The position numbers were made by a program, and so were the translations under genes. From HGM13634 sp045537285 (GTDB taxonomy: Bacteria; Bacillota; Clostridia; TANB77; CAG-508), in assembly GCA_045537285.1 (NCBI GenBank), contig JAZSPC010000037.1:1-49962 (forward strand): DNA of 49,962 nt, in the 5' to 3' direction. Below the pieces are notes generated by a model. That model saw nothing but the letters and a program-made list of their open reading frames with translations, ran no database searches and was not told the DNA's origin. The stretch's first letter is position 1. Every line of letters starts with the position of its first letter. Shown here piece by piece: positions 1 through 9,177 of this stretch.

Positions 1-1
1 A

Positions 2-577
2 TCTACTTTTAACTTATTAGAAGATATACCATTTATAAATTTAGATATTTCAAAATTAGAAGAAACATTTGCAAGACCATTAGCACAGCAAATTCTACTT
101 TCTTGGATTTGGGAAAAATATGTAAAGAAAAATAGTGAAAACAAAGGAAAAGCAAAACAAAAGAGAGTATTGGTTGACGAAGCGTGGATGATGCTTCCTT
201 ATCCAGAAGCTGTAGATTTCTTAAATAGAATGGCGCGTCGTGCAAGAAAAAGAAACTGTTCATTAGCTATAATTTCACAAAGATTCCAAGATTTTTATGA
301 AAAACCAGAAGCTCAAGCAGTTTTAACATCTTCTGACACAAAACTATTCTTAGCACAAGATAAATCAGAAATTGAATATTTAAAAGAAGTATTTAAATTA
401 TCAAATGGTGAAGCAAGTTTCTTAACAACTTGTTTAAGAGGTGAAGGATTACTAAAAGTAGGTGGAGATACAGCTATTATTCAAGTAAAACCAACAAAAC
501 GTGAATTTGAATTCGTAGAAACAAATGTTAACAAACTTGCAAGAATGCAAGAAGCTAAAAAAGAAAATATGGAATAA
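2..577 (+). CDS. VirB4/TraE-like T4SS ATPase, C-terminal part (5' end outside window)
   Basis: The frame is open from base 2, so only the last 191 residues of a larger protein are present. The visible part has a Walker B strand (VLVDEAWMML, about visible residues 56-65). It is followed by the arginine-rich stretch MARRARKRN and the motif SLAIISQRFQDF, which is typical of the C-terminal half of VirB4-family ATPases. These hexameric ATPases energise pilus assembly and substrate transfer at the inner face of the membrane. The Walker A motif would lie upstream of the window. The genes that follow (a two-helix pilin-like protein and a polytopic VirB6-like protein) support the assignment. There are no membrane segments in the visible part. 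The family call is confident; the exact subtype (conjugative ICE or a dedicated secretion system) cannot be told. Confidence 0.85.
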   Translation, partial: STFNLLEDIPFINLDISKLEETFARPLAQQILLSWIWEKYVKKNSENKGKAKQKRVLVDEAWMMLPYPEAVDFLNRMARRARKRNCSLAIISQRFQDFYEKPEAQAVLTSSDTKLFLAQDKSEIEYLKEVFKLSNGEASFLTTCLRGEGLLKVGGDTAIIQVKPTKREFEFVETNVNKLARMQEAKKENME

Positions 578-638
578 CAAAAATAATAAATTTTAATAAA
601 CAGAATAATAAATGGCTTATTAAATAAAAGGAGATAAA

Positions 639-1034
639 ATGAAAAAAATTTGTAAAATAATACTTGTTTTTTTGATAGTAACCTGTTTGTATTCAATTAC
701 ATATAATGGATATGCTACTGACTTTGATATTTGGGGAAGCGCAGGTAATTTCTTAAATGCAGGAGCAGGTGAGTCTAGCGGAGAATTTAATTCTACAAAA
801 GTTAATAATACTATGATTGGGATTATAGATTTTTTATATGGTATAGGGTTACTTATTGCGTTTGTAGCAACTATTATATTAGGAATAAAATATATGATGG
901 TTAATCCAAATGAAAAATCGAGAATTAAACAAGCTACTACACCTTATATCATTGGAGTGGTTATTATATTTGGGGCTGCTACAATTTGGAGACTTATTAT
1001 AGTTATGTTAGAAGGAAGTATGTTAGGGAGGTAA
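639..1034 (+). CDS. VirB2/TrbC-like pilin or small T4SS membrane protein
   Basis: This is a 131-residue protein with an N-terminal signal-like hydrophobic helix (about residues 5-24). A Gly/Asn/Ser-rich segment follows, then two transmembrane helices (about 62-83 and 103-122) joined by a short positively charged loop (NPNEKSRIKQ). A cleavable leader plus two helices around a basic cytoplasmic loop is the plan of VirB2/TrbC-type pilins. The ATG at 639 has a clear ribosome-binding site (AAAAGGAG) a few bases upstream. The gene lies between the VirB4-like ATPase and a VirB6-like protein, as in many Gram-positive conjugation modules. Identification rests on topology and context, not on a specific motif. 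Confidence 0.65.
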   Translation: MKKICKIILVFLIVTCLYSITYNGYATDFDIWGSAGNFLNAGAGESSGEFNSTKVNNTMIGIIDFLYGIGLLIAFVATIILGIKYMMVNPNEKSRIKQATTPYIIGVVIIFGAATIWRLIIVMLEGSMLGR

Positions 1035-1036
1035 AT

Positions 1037-2728
1037 ATGAATTTTACAAAAAATAGTTTAGCAAAAAAATTAATAATAGTTTTAATAACATTACTTGTTT
1101 TTAATGTTTTTTATCCAAGTATGACATATGCGGTTGACTTTGGAGGAATTCTTCTTGAACCGATTTATTGGTTATTATGTTCGATATATGTTCCGGTAGA
1201 CTTAACATTAGGAGCTTTTCTTACATTAGACCACTTTTTGTTTTCGGATATAAGCCTTTGGTCGGCGGTACTTTTAGGAGGATGGAATGCAATAATTGAC
1301 GTTGTAGTTGATATTGGACAACTTTTTGGAGCTAATTGGTCGGACTGGGGAGTTACCTTAGGTAATTATAAACTTAACCATTCTTTATGGGGGGCTATAA
1401 CAGGAGAATATGGAAATAAGACGATTAGCGATTTATTTGTCGGTCCAGATACCATTTTTAAAGGTGAAATAGCAGGACTAGATGCTAATATATTTAAATA
1501 CATAAACGAAGGGTGGAATTCATCACCATGGGAGAAAGCCGCTACAGCAGTTGCAAAGTTTTACGTAATACTTAGAAATATTGCTGCTGTTGTAATGCTA
1601 GCAGGGCTTTTATATACAGGTATTCAAATACTATTAAGCTCAAACATACCTACAAAGAAAACACAATACTTAATGTTGTTGCAAGATTGGTTAATTGGAA
1701 TGGGAATTTTAATTTTCTCACATGTTATTATGGTAATAATTTTTGAATTAGCAGAAAGTATAACTGGTGCTCTGAATAAGTCATTAGGAATTGGAGGAAT
1801 TAAGTGGTATCTTGTAAGTAATATGATGTATTCGGGTGATCAAACCACACAAACTATAGCTTTACTTTTATACCATTGGGTCCAAATTTTAACTATTATT
1901 TTTGCTATTGCATACTTTAAAAGGTTCTTTTGGACTTGTATATTAGTTGTTTTTGCACCAGTATTTCCAGTTATGTATGCTTTTGGACAACAATCTAAAC
2001 AAATATATACCAACTGGTTAAAAGAGTTTATATTGAATGCGATGGTTCAACCGTTTCATTTGGTAGTTTACTCAGTATTAATAATTATGCCTTTAAACAT
2101 GGCAAGCAGTGGTGGCTGGAATTGGAGTTGGGAAAATCCAGGAGAAGTAATATATGCCTTGATGGCTATGAGTATGATAAGACCAGCTGAAAAATATTTA
2201 AGAAGATTATTCGGTATGGATAAAGGTATTGCAAATATGGCTTCTTATGATTCTGGTATGAAGACGGTTACAGATATAGGAAAAGCAGTTGCTGCTGTTG
2301 CAAAAACGGCAATTGCAGTTTACTCAGGAGGAGCATCTGCCATAGCAGCGGCAAACTTAGGTAAGGCAGCTGGTAGTGTTGCTAGTGCGATAAGTAATGG
2401 ATCTTCATCTGAACTAGGAAAAGGATTAAGCGAAGCGGTAGAAACGTTAGAAGAAGGTGAAGGAAACGGAAATCTATTAGGAGATGGTGAAGAAAATAAA
2501 TTAGGTGATGATGGAGAAAATCTACTAGGAGATGGAAGTGGAGATCCGTCAGGTAGCTTATCACCAGATCCTAATGCGCCAACACCAGGTACGGGAGATG
2601 GTGTAGATGATTTTACACCAGACGAAGTAAATCAATTAGGAAATACAATTACAGATGGAATTGAAAATGCTAATGAACGGAAAAGACTCTATGCTTGGCT
2701 CAGCCACAATAACAATAGGAAGTGCTAA
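1037..2728 (+). CDS. VirB6/TrbL-like polytopic T4SS membrane protein (apparently interrupted at its 3' end)
   Basis: I start it at ATG 1037, two bases after the previous stop, with GGGAGG at 1026-1031. An upstream in-frame ATG at 986 has no comparable site. The 563-residue product has a signal-like N-terminal helix and at least five further hydrophobic segments (roughly residues 30-50, 185-210, 225-255, 290-330 and 345-370). An Ala/Gly-rich stretch and an acidic Gly/Asp-rich disordered tail with GDGEEN/GDDGEN repeats follow. Polytopic proteins of this size after a VirB4 ATPase are VirB6/TrbL-like channel components. The last 18 or so residues (RKRLYAWLSHNNNRKC) are unlike the tail before them. 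The next frame resumes Gly/Ser/Asp-rich sequence, so the reading frame has probably shifted near 2675. Confidence 0.65.
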   Translation: MNFTKNSLAKKLIIVLITLLVFNVFYPSMTYAVDFGGILLEPIYWLLCSIYVPVDLTLGAFLTLDHFLFSDISLWSAVLLGGWNAIIDVVVDIGQLFGANWSDWGVTLGNYKLNHSLWGAITGEYGNKTISDLFVGPDTIFKGEIAGLDANIFKYINEGWNSSPWEKAATAVAKFYVILRNIAAVVMLAGLLYTGIQILLSSNIPTKKTQYLMLLQDWLIGMGILIFSHVIMVIIFELAESITGALNKSLGIGGIKWYLVSNMMYSGDQTTQTIALLLYHWVQILTIIFAIAYFKRFFWTCILVVFAPVFPVMYAFGQQSKQIYTNWLKEFILNAMVQPFHLVVYSVLIIMPLNMASSGGWNWSWENPGEVIYALMAMSMIRPAEKYLRRLFGMDKGIANMASYDSGMKTVTDIGKAVAAVAKTAIAVYSGGASAIAAANLGKAAGSVASAISNGSSSELGKGLSEAVETLEEGEGNGNLLGDGEENKLGDDGENLLGDGSGDPSGSLSPDPNAPTPGTGDGVDDFTPDEVNQLGNTITDGIENANERKRLYAWLSHNNNRKC

Positions 2729-4160
2729 TATAGAAATGGGTTCTAATGGAGATATTGGAAATTTTGGTGGCTTACAAGGAATACAAGATCTTGGACAAGG
2801 CGTCTCAGAAGATGATGGCGAATTGGATGAACTAGAAAAAGAAAAAAGAAGTTTAACATCGCAACAGGGAAGTTTAACAAGAAGAATAAATGCTTTAGAT
2901 AAAGAAGAGCAACAATTATTACCATCTGATGAAGAATGGATGTATGGTGCACACTTTGAAAATGGTATGGAAGGTAGCGAAGAAGATGATAGATCACGAA
3001 GACTTCGTGAAGTGCAACAAGAAAAAGCCGGATTAATAGCGCAACGTGATGATGTAATATCTAGAAAAGAAGAAATTGGTGAACAAATATCTACAATGAG
3101 AGAATCGAGCGGCGAAAAATCACAGTTATCAGAAAATTCTTCAGGTTCAGGTGCAATAACATCCGGAGCAGCAAATAAACAAGGAATAGGAAATATTTCA
3201 GCAGGAAACATAACTATAAATGCTGGCTCAGTTAATATGCAAGGCGGAGAAAATATAAAATTTGCCGGTGAAGGACAAGTTAAAGGTGCTGATGGAATAA
3301 CTGGTGAAGGAAAAAAAGAAAATAATCAACCAGGAGAAATTGAGTTAGTTGAGGGTATTACATTACAAGGTGCATCATTAAGTGCAGGAGAAATATTTAA
3401 AAACATAGGTGGTTTAGAGCAACTAGGAAAACTAGGTGTAGACCTATTCCAAGGATTAGGCGGAATTGGTGATGGACTATATGTTGATGGAGATGCTCCA
3501 ACAAAAGAAAGAGAAACAATTGCTGGTATGCTTAGCCAAAATATAAAAGATAGCTCTGACAAGAGAAAAGAAAATAATGATAGAATGAAAGATAATTGGG
3601 CTAACAATAAATCTAATATAAGCATTATGACTGATAAATATATGAGTGATGAAAAATTTAGGGAAAAATATAGTGACAAACCAGAAGCATATATAAGAAG
3701 AGAAGCTGAAACTAAGGCAAAGAGTGCGTTAAAAGATATGTCAGCATATGTTCCTTATGGTATAACAGATGTTAACTTAGCTTATGAACTATATGATAGT
3801 GCTAATAAGAATGGATTTACGCCTGAACAAGCCATTAGAAACAAAGCTGGATATGAGAAGTTTAATAATAATGTTCAAAATGTTGTTTCAATAAATCAAA
3901 GTGGAACATTTGAACGTGATAATTATAAAACAGTTGAAGAAGCTATTCCAGATGCTAGAAAATATTATGATGCAGGTTATACAGACATAAACGATATGGC
4001 CTGGGTTGAAAAAATTGCTCAATCGCTAGGAAGATCACCTGAATTTGCTATAAAAGTAGATCAAACTCTAAGAAAAAAAGGCGGAAAGATTAACTACAAT
4101 GGAAAAAATGAAGAAATGAAAAAACTTATAGCAGATATAAATTCTGCTTACGGAGGATAA
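2655..4160 (+). CDS. Hydrophilic coiled-coil protein, probably the C-terminal extension of the VirB6-like protein
   Basis: This open frame encodes up to 501 residues, overlaps the upstream gene by 74 bases and has no convincing ribosome-binding site at ATG 2655. Its N-terminus (from GKDSMLGSATITIGS) continues the low-complexity style of the upstream tail. A highly charged coiled coil follows (about residues 55-155). Next comes a Gly/Asn-rich segment with a second copy of the ITI-x-x-GS-x-N-x-x-x-G pattern (about residues 180-200), then a helical charged C-terminus. There are no membrane segments. Skipping one base near 2675 would join the two frames into one protein of about 1,040 residues; long soluble C-terminal extensions are common in Gram-positive VirB6/TrbL proteins. 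Otherwise it is a separate T4SS accessory protein translated from the overlap. Confidence 0.55.
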   Translation: MELKMLMNGKDSMLGSATITIGSANIEMGSNGDIGNFGGLQGIQDLGQGVSEDDGELDELEKEKRSLTSQQGSLTRRINALDKEEQQLLPSDEEWMYGAHFENGMEGSEEDDRSRRLREVQQEKAGLIAQRDDVISRKEEIGEQISTMRESSGEKSQLSENSSGSGAITSGAANKQGIGNISAGNITINAGSVNMQGGENIKFAGEGQVKGADGITGEGKKENNQPGEIELVEGITLQGASLSAGEIFKNIGGLEQLGKLGVDLFQGLGGIGDGLYVDGDAPTKERETIAGMLSQNIKDSSDKRKENNDRMKDNWANNKSNISIMTDKYMSDEKFREKYSDKPEAYIRREAETKAKSALKDMSAYVPYGITDVNLAYELYDSANKNGFTPEQAIRNKAGYEKFNNNVQNVVSINQSGTFERDNYKTVEEAIPDARKYYDAGYTDINDMAWVEKIAQSLGRSPEFAIKVDQTLRKKGGKINYNGKNEEMKKLIADINSAYGG

Positions 4161-4164
4161 ATAA

Positions 4165-5130
4165 TTGTTAAATAGAATTAGATTAAGAATTAGTAATTTT
4201 ATTAGTAAGCATAAGGGGAAAATTAAGGACTTTGGTTCCAAATTAATAATGGTTGCAATGGGAGTATTCATTGCAACTATTATCCTATCTGGATTATCAA
4301 ATGTAAATAATAATGATGATAGTAGAGAAGATATATATAATGTGTATAAACCGACAGAAACAATAATAAAAGGTTCAGATATATCAGAAGAACAATTTGA
4401 AAAAGATTCGAATTTAGTTAATACATTTTTGGATTTTTGTAATAATGGAGAAATAGAATCAGCATACAATTTAATATCTGATGAATGTAAAAATGAAAAA
4501 TATCCTACAATAGAGGAGTTTCAAAAATATTATTATAATTATATCTTTGAAAAAAAGAGAGAATGTAATTTACAGGCGTGGATATCAGAGTATAACTATA
4601 CAGTATATAAAGTAAGATATTCAAACAATATGTTAGCAACAGGGACATACGATGAAACTGATGTTTATGAAGATTATATAACTTTAAAAAGAAAAGAAAA
4701 TATAGAAAAAATTTCAATAGGAAATTTTATTGATTCACAAAAATGTAATATTATTACCAAAACAAATGGTATAGAAGCAACAGTTGTAAAGAAAAAGACA
4801 TATATTGATGAAGAAGAATATGAAATCTATGTAAAAAATAATACAGACAAAACAATTCTTTTGGATAATTTAAAATCAAACTCAACAATTTGGCTAATTG
4901 GAAGAAATGTACAATATAGACCTCATACAAATAAATTATATATTAGTGATTTAACAATAGAACCTGGAAAAATAAATAAAATAACATTAAAAGTTATTAA
5001 AAATCTAAGTTCGGAGAATAAATCAAATTATATACAATTTAAAAAAGTTATAACAGATTATGACACTTATTTAGAAAATGTAGAAGGATATAATGGATTT
5101 GTAGAAATAAGAGTAAATGTGGAGGAATAA
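4165..5130 (+). CDS. Membrane-anchored T4SS accessory protein with a possible NTF2/VirB8-like domain
   Basis: The start is TTG 4165, with CGGAGG (4151-4156) eight bases upstream. The 321-residue product has a basic N-terminus, one transmembrane helix (about residues 24-44) and a long extracellular part. Residues about 75-115 (FLDFCNNGEIESAY, then YPTIEEFQKYYYNYIF) resemble the helical half of NTF2-like folds found in VirB8/TcpC-type proteins. The same YPT-x-E-x-F signature recurs in the protein at 7888-9168. A beta-rich C-terminal domain (about residues 200-321) follows. The gene abuts the next one with only two bases between. A VirB8/TcpC-like scaffold role is an inference from topology, the repeated signature and position; I recognise no exact family. 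Confidence 0.5.
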   Translation: MLNRIRLRISNFISKHKGKIKDFGSKLIMVAMGVFIATIILSGLSNVNNNDDSREDIYNVYKPTETIIKGSDISEEQFEKDSNLVNTFLDFCNNGEIESAYNLISDECKNEKYPTIEEFQKYYYNYIFEKKRECNLQAWISEYNYTVYKVRYSNNMLATGTYDETDVYEDYITLKRKENIEKISIGNFIDSQKCNIITKTNGIEATVVKKKTYIDEEEYEIYVKNNTDKTILLDNLKSNSTIWLIGRNVQYRPHTNKLYISDLTIEPGKINKITLKVIKNLSSENKSNYIQFKKVITDYDTYLENVEGYNGFVEIRVNVEE

Positions 5131-5132
5131 TT

Positions 5133-7871
5133 ATGGCTAAAAAAGATAAAGAAGGTAAAAAAGGTGGCGGCGGCAAATTTTTTGGTGCAATAGGTGGAGT
5201 AATTTTAGTAATAATTTTAATTATTGTTTTACTAGTTAGTTTTATATTTTCTATATTCGACAGTATTGTTCAAATAATTAAAAAGATATTGCTAGGTGTT
5301 ATAGAAGGTATACTAGACTTTTTAGCTCATCCGATAAAATGGATTATTAATAAAACATTTGATTTGGTAAACTTTGTCTCGGGTCAATTTAATGGCGAAT
5401 TTAATCCTACTGCACTAGAATTAACTCAACCAAGACAATTAATAATTGTTGGACAAGCTGAGTTTGAAGAAATGAAAAAACAACTTGATAATGCAGGTGT
5501 TAATAGAAGTGCGTTAGGCTTAGATGATGTAATGTTAAAGAAAATGTTGCTTGCGTATAGCTCTGGAAAATATTCACATAAAGCAGATATTATAATACAA
5601 TTAACTAATCAGGAAGTTGATGCATGTGAAAATGATAATACCCTAAGTAATCCATATAAAATTAAGCGTGGATCAAACATAGATCAAATATCTATGAATT
5701 ATGCAGAACATGTCTTAAATGCAATAAAAAAAGTTTTCAATGAAGAAGGAAATCCTAATGCAGCATTACAAAGGAATTATTATTTGTGCACAACTGGTGT
5801 GCTGAGATTTTATTCTGATGTAGAAAAAAGTGATGGTTCTACCGAAGAAAAAGAAATGGTATATTATAACGAAGATGTTTTAACAGAACTTTATAAAGAA
5901 GAATTTGAGAAAAACAGATATGGCGCTAAAAGTGATTATGCACAATCAGTATGGAAATATTTAAGTACACGTTGTTATACTGATGGTGATAAAGGAATGA
6001 AAGTTTATGCTCACGAAACTGTTAAAGAAGAATTAGTAGAGTGGACGTTTGAAGATAATGACCCAGATGTTAATTCTTTCGCAGATGTTGCGGATTTAAT
6101 ATTGGATGCGGAGGATGCTGTTCTTTCAAATGTGGCTATAAATAAGCAAATGATAAGTGATGAGTATTTAAAATATGACTCATGGGGCGGATTACTTGAT
6201 ACAGCACAAAAAACTTATGATATACAAGATATAGACTATTATTCAATTGTGTCTGAGTATTCAACACCTGTTGAATTTATGGTAGATTTATTAAATGTTT
6301 CGGAAAGTAAAGAATTTGTTAATTCTTTTATTGAGAAGGTTTCAAACCAAACAGAAATAAAATTAAAGTTATACAAAGTTAGACAGTTGAAGAGTGAAGA
6401 AAAAACAGAAATAACAGAGGAAAAGACCAACGTTACCTGTGAGGCTCTTATTTCTGTTGAGATTGTTGCGGGATATATTGACAAATCACTAGAAGTTAAA
6501 GAAGGAGAAGAAATTAAACAAGTTAATACAACAGAAGAAATAACAGAAGGAAAAGAAGGAATCAAGTATTCATATAGTTGGGTTAGTGATGATAAAATAA
6601 AAATAACATTTAATGATATTCCGTCGAACTATGAAAGAATGCAAGTAGCATTAACATTTAAAGCTAGCGGTACAACCAAATACTATTATGTTCCAAGCGG
6701 GCAATGGATGGAAGGGGATCCACTAGGAACATCGGCTGAAATAACAATAGAACCATCTACTTTTTTTGGATTAGTTAATATTGGAAGATATGAATATAGA
6801 ACTAATGAAGCTACAATTAAACAATATACTACTAAATTAACAACAGAAAATAAAATTGATATAGCGGTAGAAGAAGCAAAAACATGGTATGGTACCGTTA
6901 AATATAATAATGCTATACAAACTGAATCGACTTTTGAAACAATAGATAATAATGGTCAAAGAGTAGATACATTACCACAAACACCAATAATGATTAGTAA
7001 AAATAAAGACACAGAAGAATATACTAGGGACTCATCAAATTCTAAAACAATATTTGCTCGAAAGAGTATAGGAAATTATGCATTTGAAGAAATTGGAAGT
7101 AGGATTGAAAAATGGTATGCAAATCTTGATGGTGATGATGTAGCGTTTTGGTTAGTAAATCCTGGGGGACATCTAACCGGTAAATTATATGAAAGACTAG
7201 ATAAAGATAAAGGATATCAATTTAGTAATTATAATGAACAACTAAATATAAGATTAACATATGCTATGGAAAATGGACCGGTAGAGTGGTGGACAAATAC
7301 ATGGTATATGCCTGTTAATATGAAATTAGAAGCGTTAGACTACAAAGAAGGATATTTATATGAAACATATAATCAATATATCGAACGTGGAGTGCCAACA
7401 GTCGAAGAAAATCCAGGATTTTTCCTAAGTTTGTTAAAAAATACGACAGGTATATTTGATGTGAATGCAACATATAATGCTCGTGGTAAAGAAATAGAAT
7501 ATACAACTATATATGGAAATAAGTTAAATGTAGGAGAAAGACTGATGGAAAAAGGCGGCGCTGATTGGTTATTTAGCTTGCTAAGTAGTTCACCAAATAC
7601 ACAAGGATTAGAAGATGTTATGAGATATATCTTATATAAATATAGTGGAAATGATTATGGTATAACAGAATGGTCATTTGAAGTATTTAGTAGAGATAAT
7701 ATGGTAAGTGTTAATGTAGCAACGGGGGCAACTGATTCAACGGACAATGAATCAAGTGGTTCAAATTCATCAGGAACAACAAGCACACCAAGTAGCGGTT
7801 CTGATGGTAGCTCAGGTTTAAATACAGGTAAACCTAATAGTTCTGCATTTACTCAATCACAACTTAAATAA
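5133..7871 (+). CDS. Large membrane-anchored surface protein of the T4SS cluster, function unknown
   Basis: This 912-residue protein starts with a Lys/Gly-rich segment (about residues 1-15) followed by a strong transmembrane helix (about 18-45) and an amphipathic helical region (to about 80). The rest appears to lie outside the membrane. Residues about 440-590 are rich in short beta strands and Thr/Glu. A long mixed region follows, ending in a conserved-looking segment (GLEDVMRYILYKYSGNDYG, about 830-850). The last 50 or so residues are a Ser/Gly/Thr linker that simply stops. Such linkers usually lead into a cell-wall enzyme or binding domain, but none is present here or in another frame just downstream. 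ATG 5133 follows GGAGG at 5122-5126. Its role in the secretion apparatus is inferred only from context. Confidence 0.55.
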   Translation: MAKKDKEGKKGGGGKFFGAIGGVILVIILIIVLLVSFIFSIFDSIVQIIKKILLGVIEGILDFLAHPIKWIINKTFDLVNFVSGQFNGEFNPTALELTQPRQLIIVGQAEFEEMKKQLDNAGVNRSALGLDDVMLKKMLLAYSSGKYSHKADIIIQLTNQEVDACENDNTLSNPYKIKRGSNIDQISMNYAEHVLNAIKKVFNEEGNPNAALQRNYYLCTTGVLRFYSDVEKSDGSTEEKEMVYYNEDVLTELYKEEFEKNRYGAKSDYAQSVWKYLSTRCYTDGDKGMKVYAHETVKEELVEWTFEDNDPDVNSFADVADLILDAEDAVLSNVAINKQMISDEYLKYDSWGGLLDTAQKTYDIQDIDYYSIVSEYSTPVEFMVDLLNVSESKEFVNSFIEKVSNQTEIKLKLYKVRQLKSEEKTEITEEKTNVTCEALISVEIVAGYIDKSLEVKEGEEIKQVNTTEEITEGKEGIKYSYSWVSDDKIKITFNDIPSNYERMQVALTFKASGTTKYYYVPSGQWMEGDPLGTSAEITIEPSTFFGLVNIGRYEYRTNEATIKQYTTKLTTENKIDIAVEEAKTWYGTVKYNNAIQTESTFETIDNNGQRVDTLPQTPIMISKNKDTEEYTRDSSNSKTIFARKSIGNYAFEEIGSRIEKWYANLDGDDVAFWLVNPGGHLTGKLYERLDKDKGYQFSNYNEQLNIRLTYAMENGPVEWWTNTWYMPVNMKLEALDYKEGYLYETYNQYIERGVPTVEENPGFFLSLLKNTTGIFDVNATYNARGKEIEYTTIYGNKLNVGERLMEKGGADWLFSLLSSSPNTQGLEDVMRYILYKYSGNDYGITEWSFEVFSRDNMVSVNVATGATDSTDNESSGSNSSGTTSTPSSGSDGSSGLNTGKPNSSAFTQSQLK

Positions 7872-7887
7872 CAAAAGGAGGGAACTA

Positions 7888-9168
7888 ATGAAAAAAGGAA
7901 ATTTATTGTTATTAATAATAACAATATTAATAGTTGCTATGGTGGTAATTTATGGTATATTAATTATTAAAGGAAAAAATAATCAAGAGGAACCTCCAAC
8001 AATTAACAATAATGTAAATACTGAAATAAAAGAATTAACAAATAGAGTAGATTATTATGCCATAAAAAACTGTGTGAATAAGTTTTATAAATATTATGCA
8101 ACAATGTTTGATAGTAAAGAAGATGTTGATATAGCAAAGACATATACTATATTAGATCAAGAATATATTAATTTTCTTGGCATAACAAACGAAAATATGC
8201 TAACAATTTTACCCAGAAAAGGTGATGTGGTTACAAACATAGATAGTATTTGGGTTAGTAGGCAAAAAGATGATATATATGCATATATTGTAAATGGTTT
8301 AATAAGAGAGGAATTAACCAATGAGATATCAAATTTCCAGATTATAATAAAGGCAGATTCTACTAACAAAACTTTTTCAGTTATTTTACAAGATTATATA
8401 CAAGTAAAATATAAAGATATAAAGATAGGTAACACATTAAAACTAGATTCAATAAAAAATATAGAATCAAATAGATATAATCTTTATGTTATTGAAGATA
8501 TTTCAGATGATACATATGCAATAGACTTATTTAATGATTATAAAGAAGAAATTTTATATAATCCAGAGTTAGCATATGAACATTTAGATGTGGAATATGA
8601 ATCAATTAAATTTGGTACAGTTGGGAAATTTGGGGAATATCTAGAAACAAATAAAGTTAGAAACACTAATATGGAGATAAAACAATATCAAAAAATAGAA
8701 AATGATAGATATACACAATATATATGTGTAGATCAATATGGGCGTTATTATATTTTTAAAGAACAAGGAATAATGAATTATAGTTTGGTACTAGATACTT
8801 ATACAATTGATTTACCAGAGTTTTTAAATAAATATAATGCAGCAAATACTGTGGAAAGAGTAGGGTATAATATTCAAAAATGTTTAGATGCTATAAATTA
8901 TGAAGATTATTCTTATGTTTATGATAAATTAGATTTAGAGTTTAAAGCGTTAAATTATCCAACATTAGAGATGTTTAAAAATGAAATTAAGAAACAATTA
9001 TTTGAACAAAATGAGGTTAAATCAGTAGCTAGTTATACTGAAGGTTCAACATATGCATATAAATTGACTATTACAGATGTAGATGATAATACAAAAGAAC
9101 AAAAAATGACCGTTATAATGCAATTAAAAGAAGGAACAAATTTTGTAATGTCATTATCTTTCCAATAA
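7888..9168 (+). CDS. Membrane-anchored protein with two NTF2-like repeats (TcpC/VirB8-like candidate)
   Basis: The 426-residue product has one N-terminal transmembrane helix (about residues 5-27), a short Pro/Asn linker and an extracellular region that reads as two related units. The first (about 50-180) begins with an amphipathic helix (NCVNKFYKYYATMF). The second (about 320-426) has the same plan, ending in beta strands (YKLTITD, MTVIMQLKE). The motif YPTLEMF in the second unit matches YPTIEEF in the protein at 4165-5130. Tandem NTF2-like domains behind a single helix are the architecture of TcpC/VirB8-type conjugation proteins. The start has AAAGGAGGG nearby. It is the last large gene of the secretion cluster. 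The fold assignment is an inference from pattern only. Confidence 0.5.
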   Translation: MKKGNLLLLIITILIVAMVVIYGILIIKGKNNQEEPPTINNNVNTEIKELTNRVDYYAIKNCVNKFYKYYATMFDSKEDVDIAKTYTILDQEYINFLGITNENMLTILPRKGDVVTNIDSIWVSRQKDDIYAYIVNGLIREELTNEISNFQIIIKADSTNKTFSVILQDYIQVKYKDIKIGNTLKLDSIKNIESNRYNLYVIEDISDDTYAIDLFNDYKEEILYNPELAYEHLDVEYESIKFGTVGKFGEYLETNKVRNTNMEIKQYQKIENDRYTQYICVDQYGRYYIFKEQGIMNYSLVLDTYTIDLPEFLNKYNAANTVERVGYNIQKCLDAINYEDYSYVYDKLDLEFKALNYPTLEMFKNEIKKQLFEQNEVKSVASYTEGSTYAYKLTITDVDDNTKEQKMTVIMQLKEGTNFVMSLSFQ

Positions 9169-9177
9169 ATAGAAAAT

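Noticed and set aside
986..1036. Earlier start for the VirB6-like gene
   Set aside because: It overlaps the pilin-like gene by 49 bases and lacks a ribosome-binding site; ATG 1037 has GGGAGG.
2382..2564. Minus-strand Leu/His-rich ORF
   Set aside because: Shadow of the acidic Gly/Asp repeats of the plus-strand gene; no ribosome-binding site.
2440..2570. Possible short tandem repeat (GATGGTGAAGAAA-like)
   Set aside because: Irregular codon-level repetition of Gly-Asp-Gly-Glu; not a DNA repeat or CRISPR array. No CRISPR array was seen anywhere in the window.
2636..3211. 191-codon minus-strand ORF
   Set aside because: Antisense to the coiled-coil gene, with composition typical of a shadow frame.
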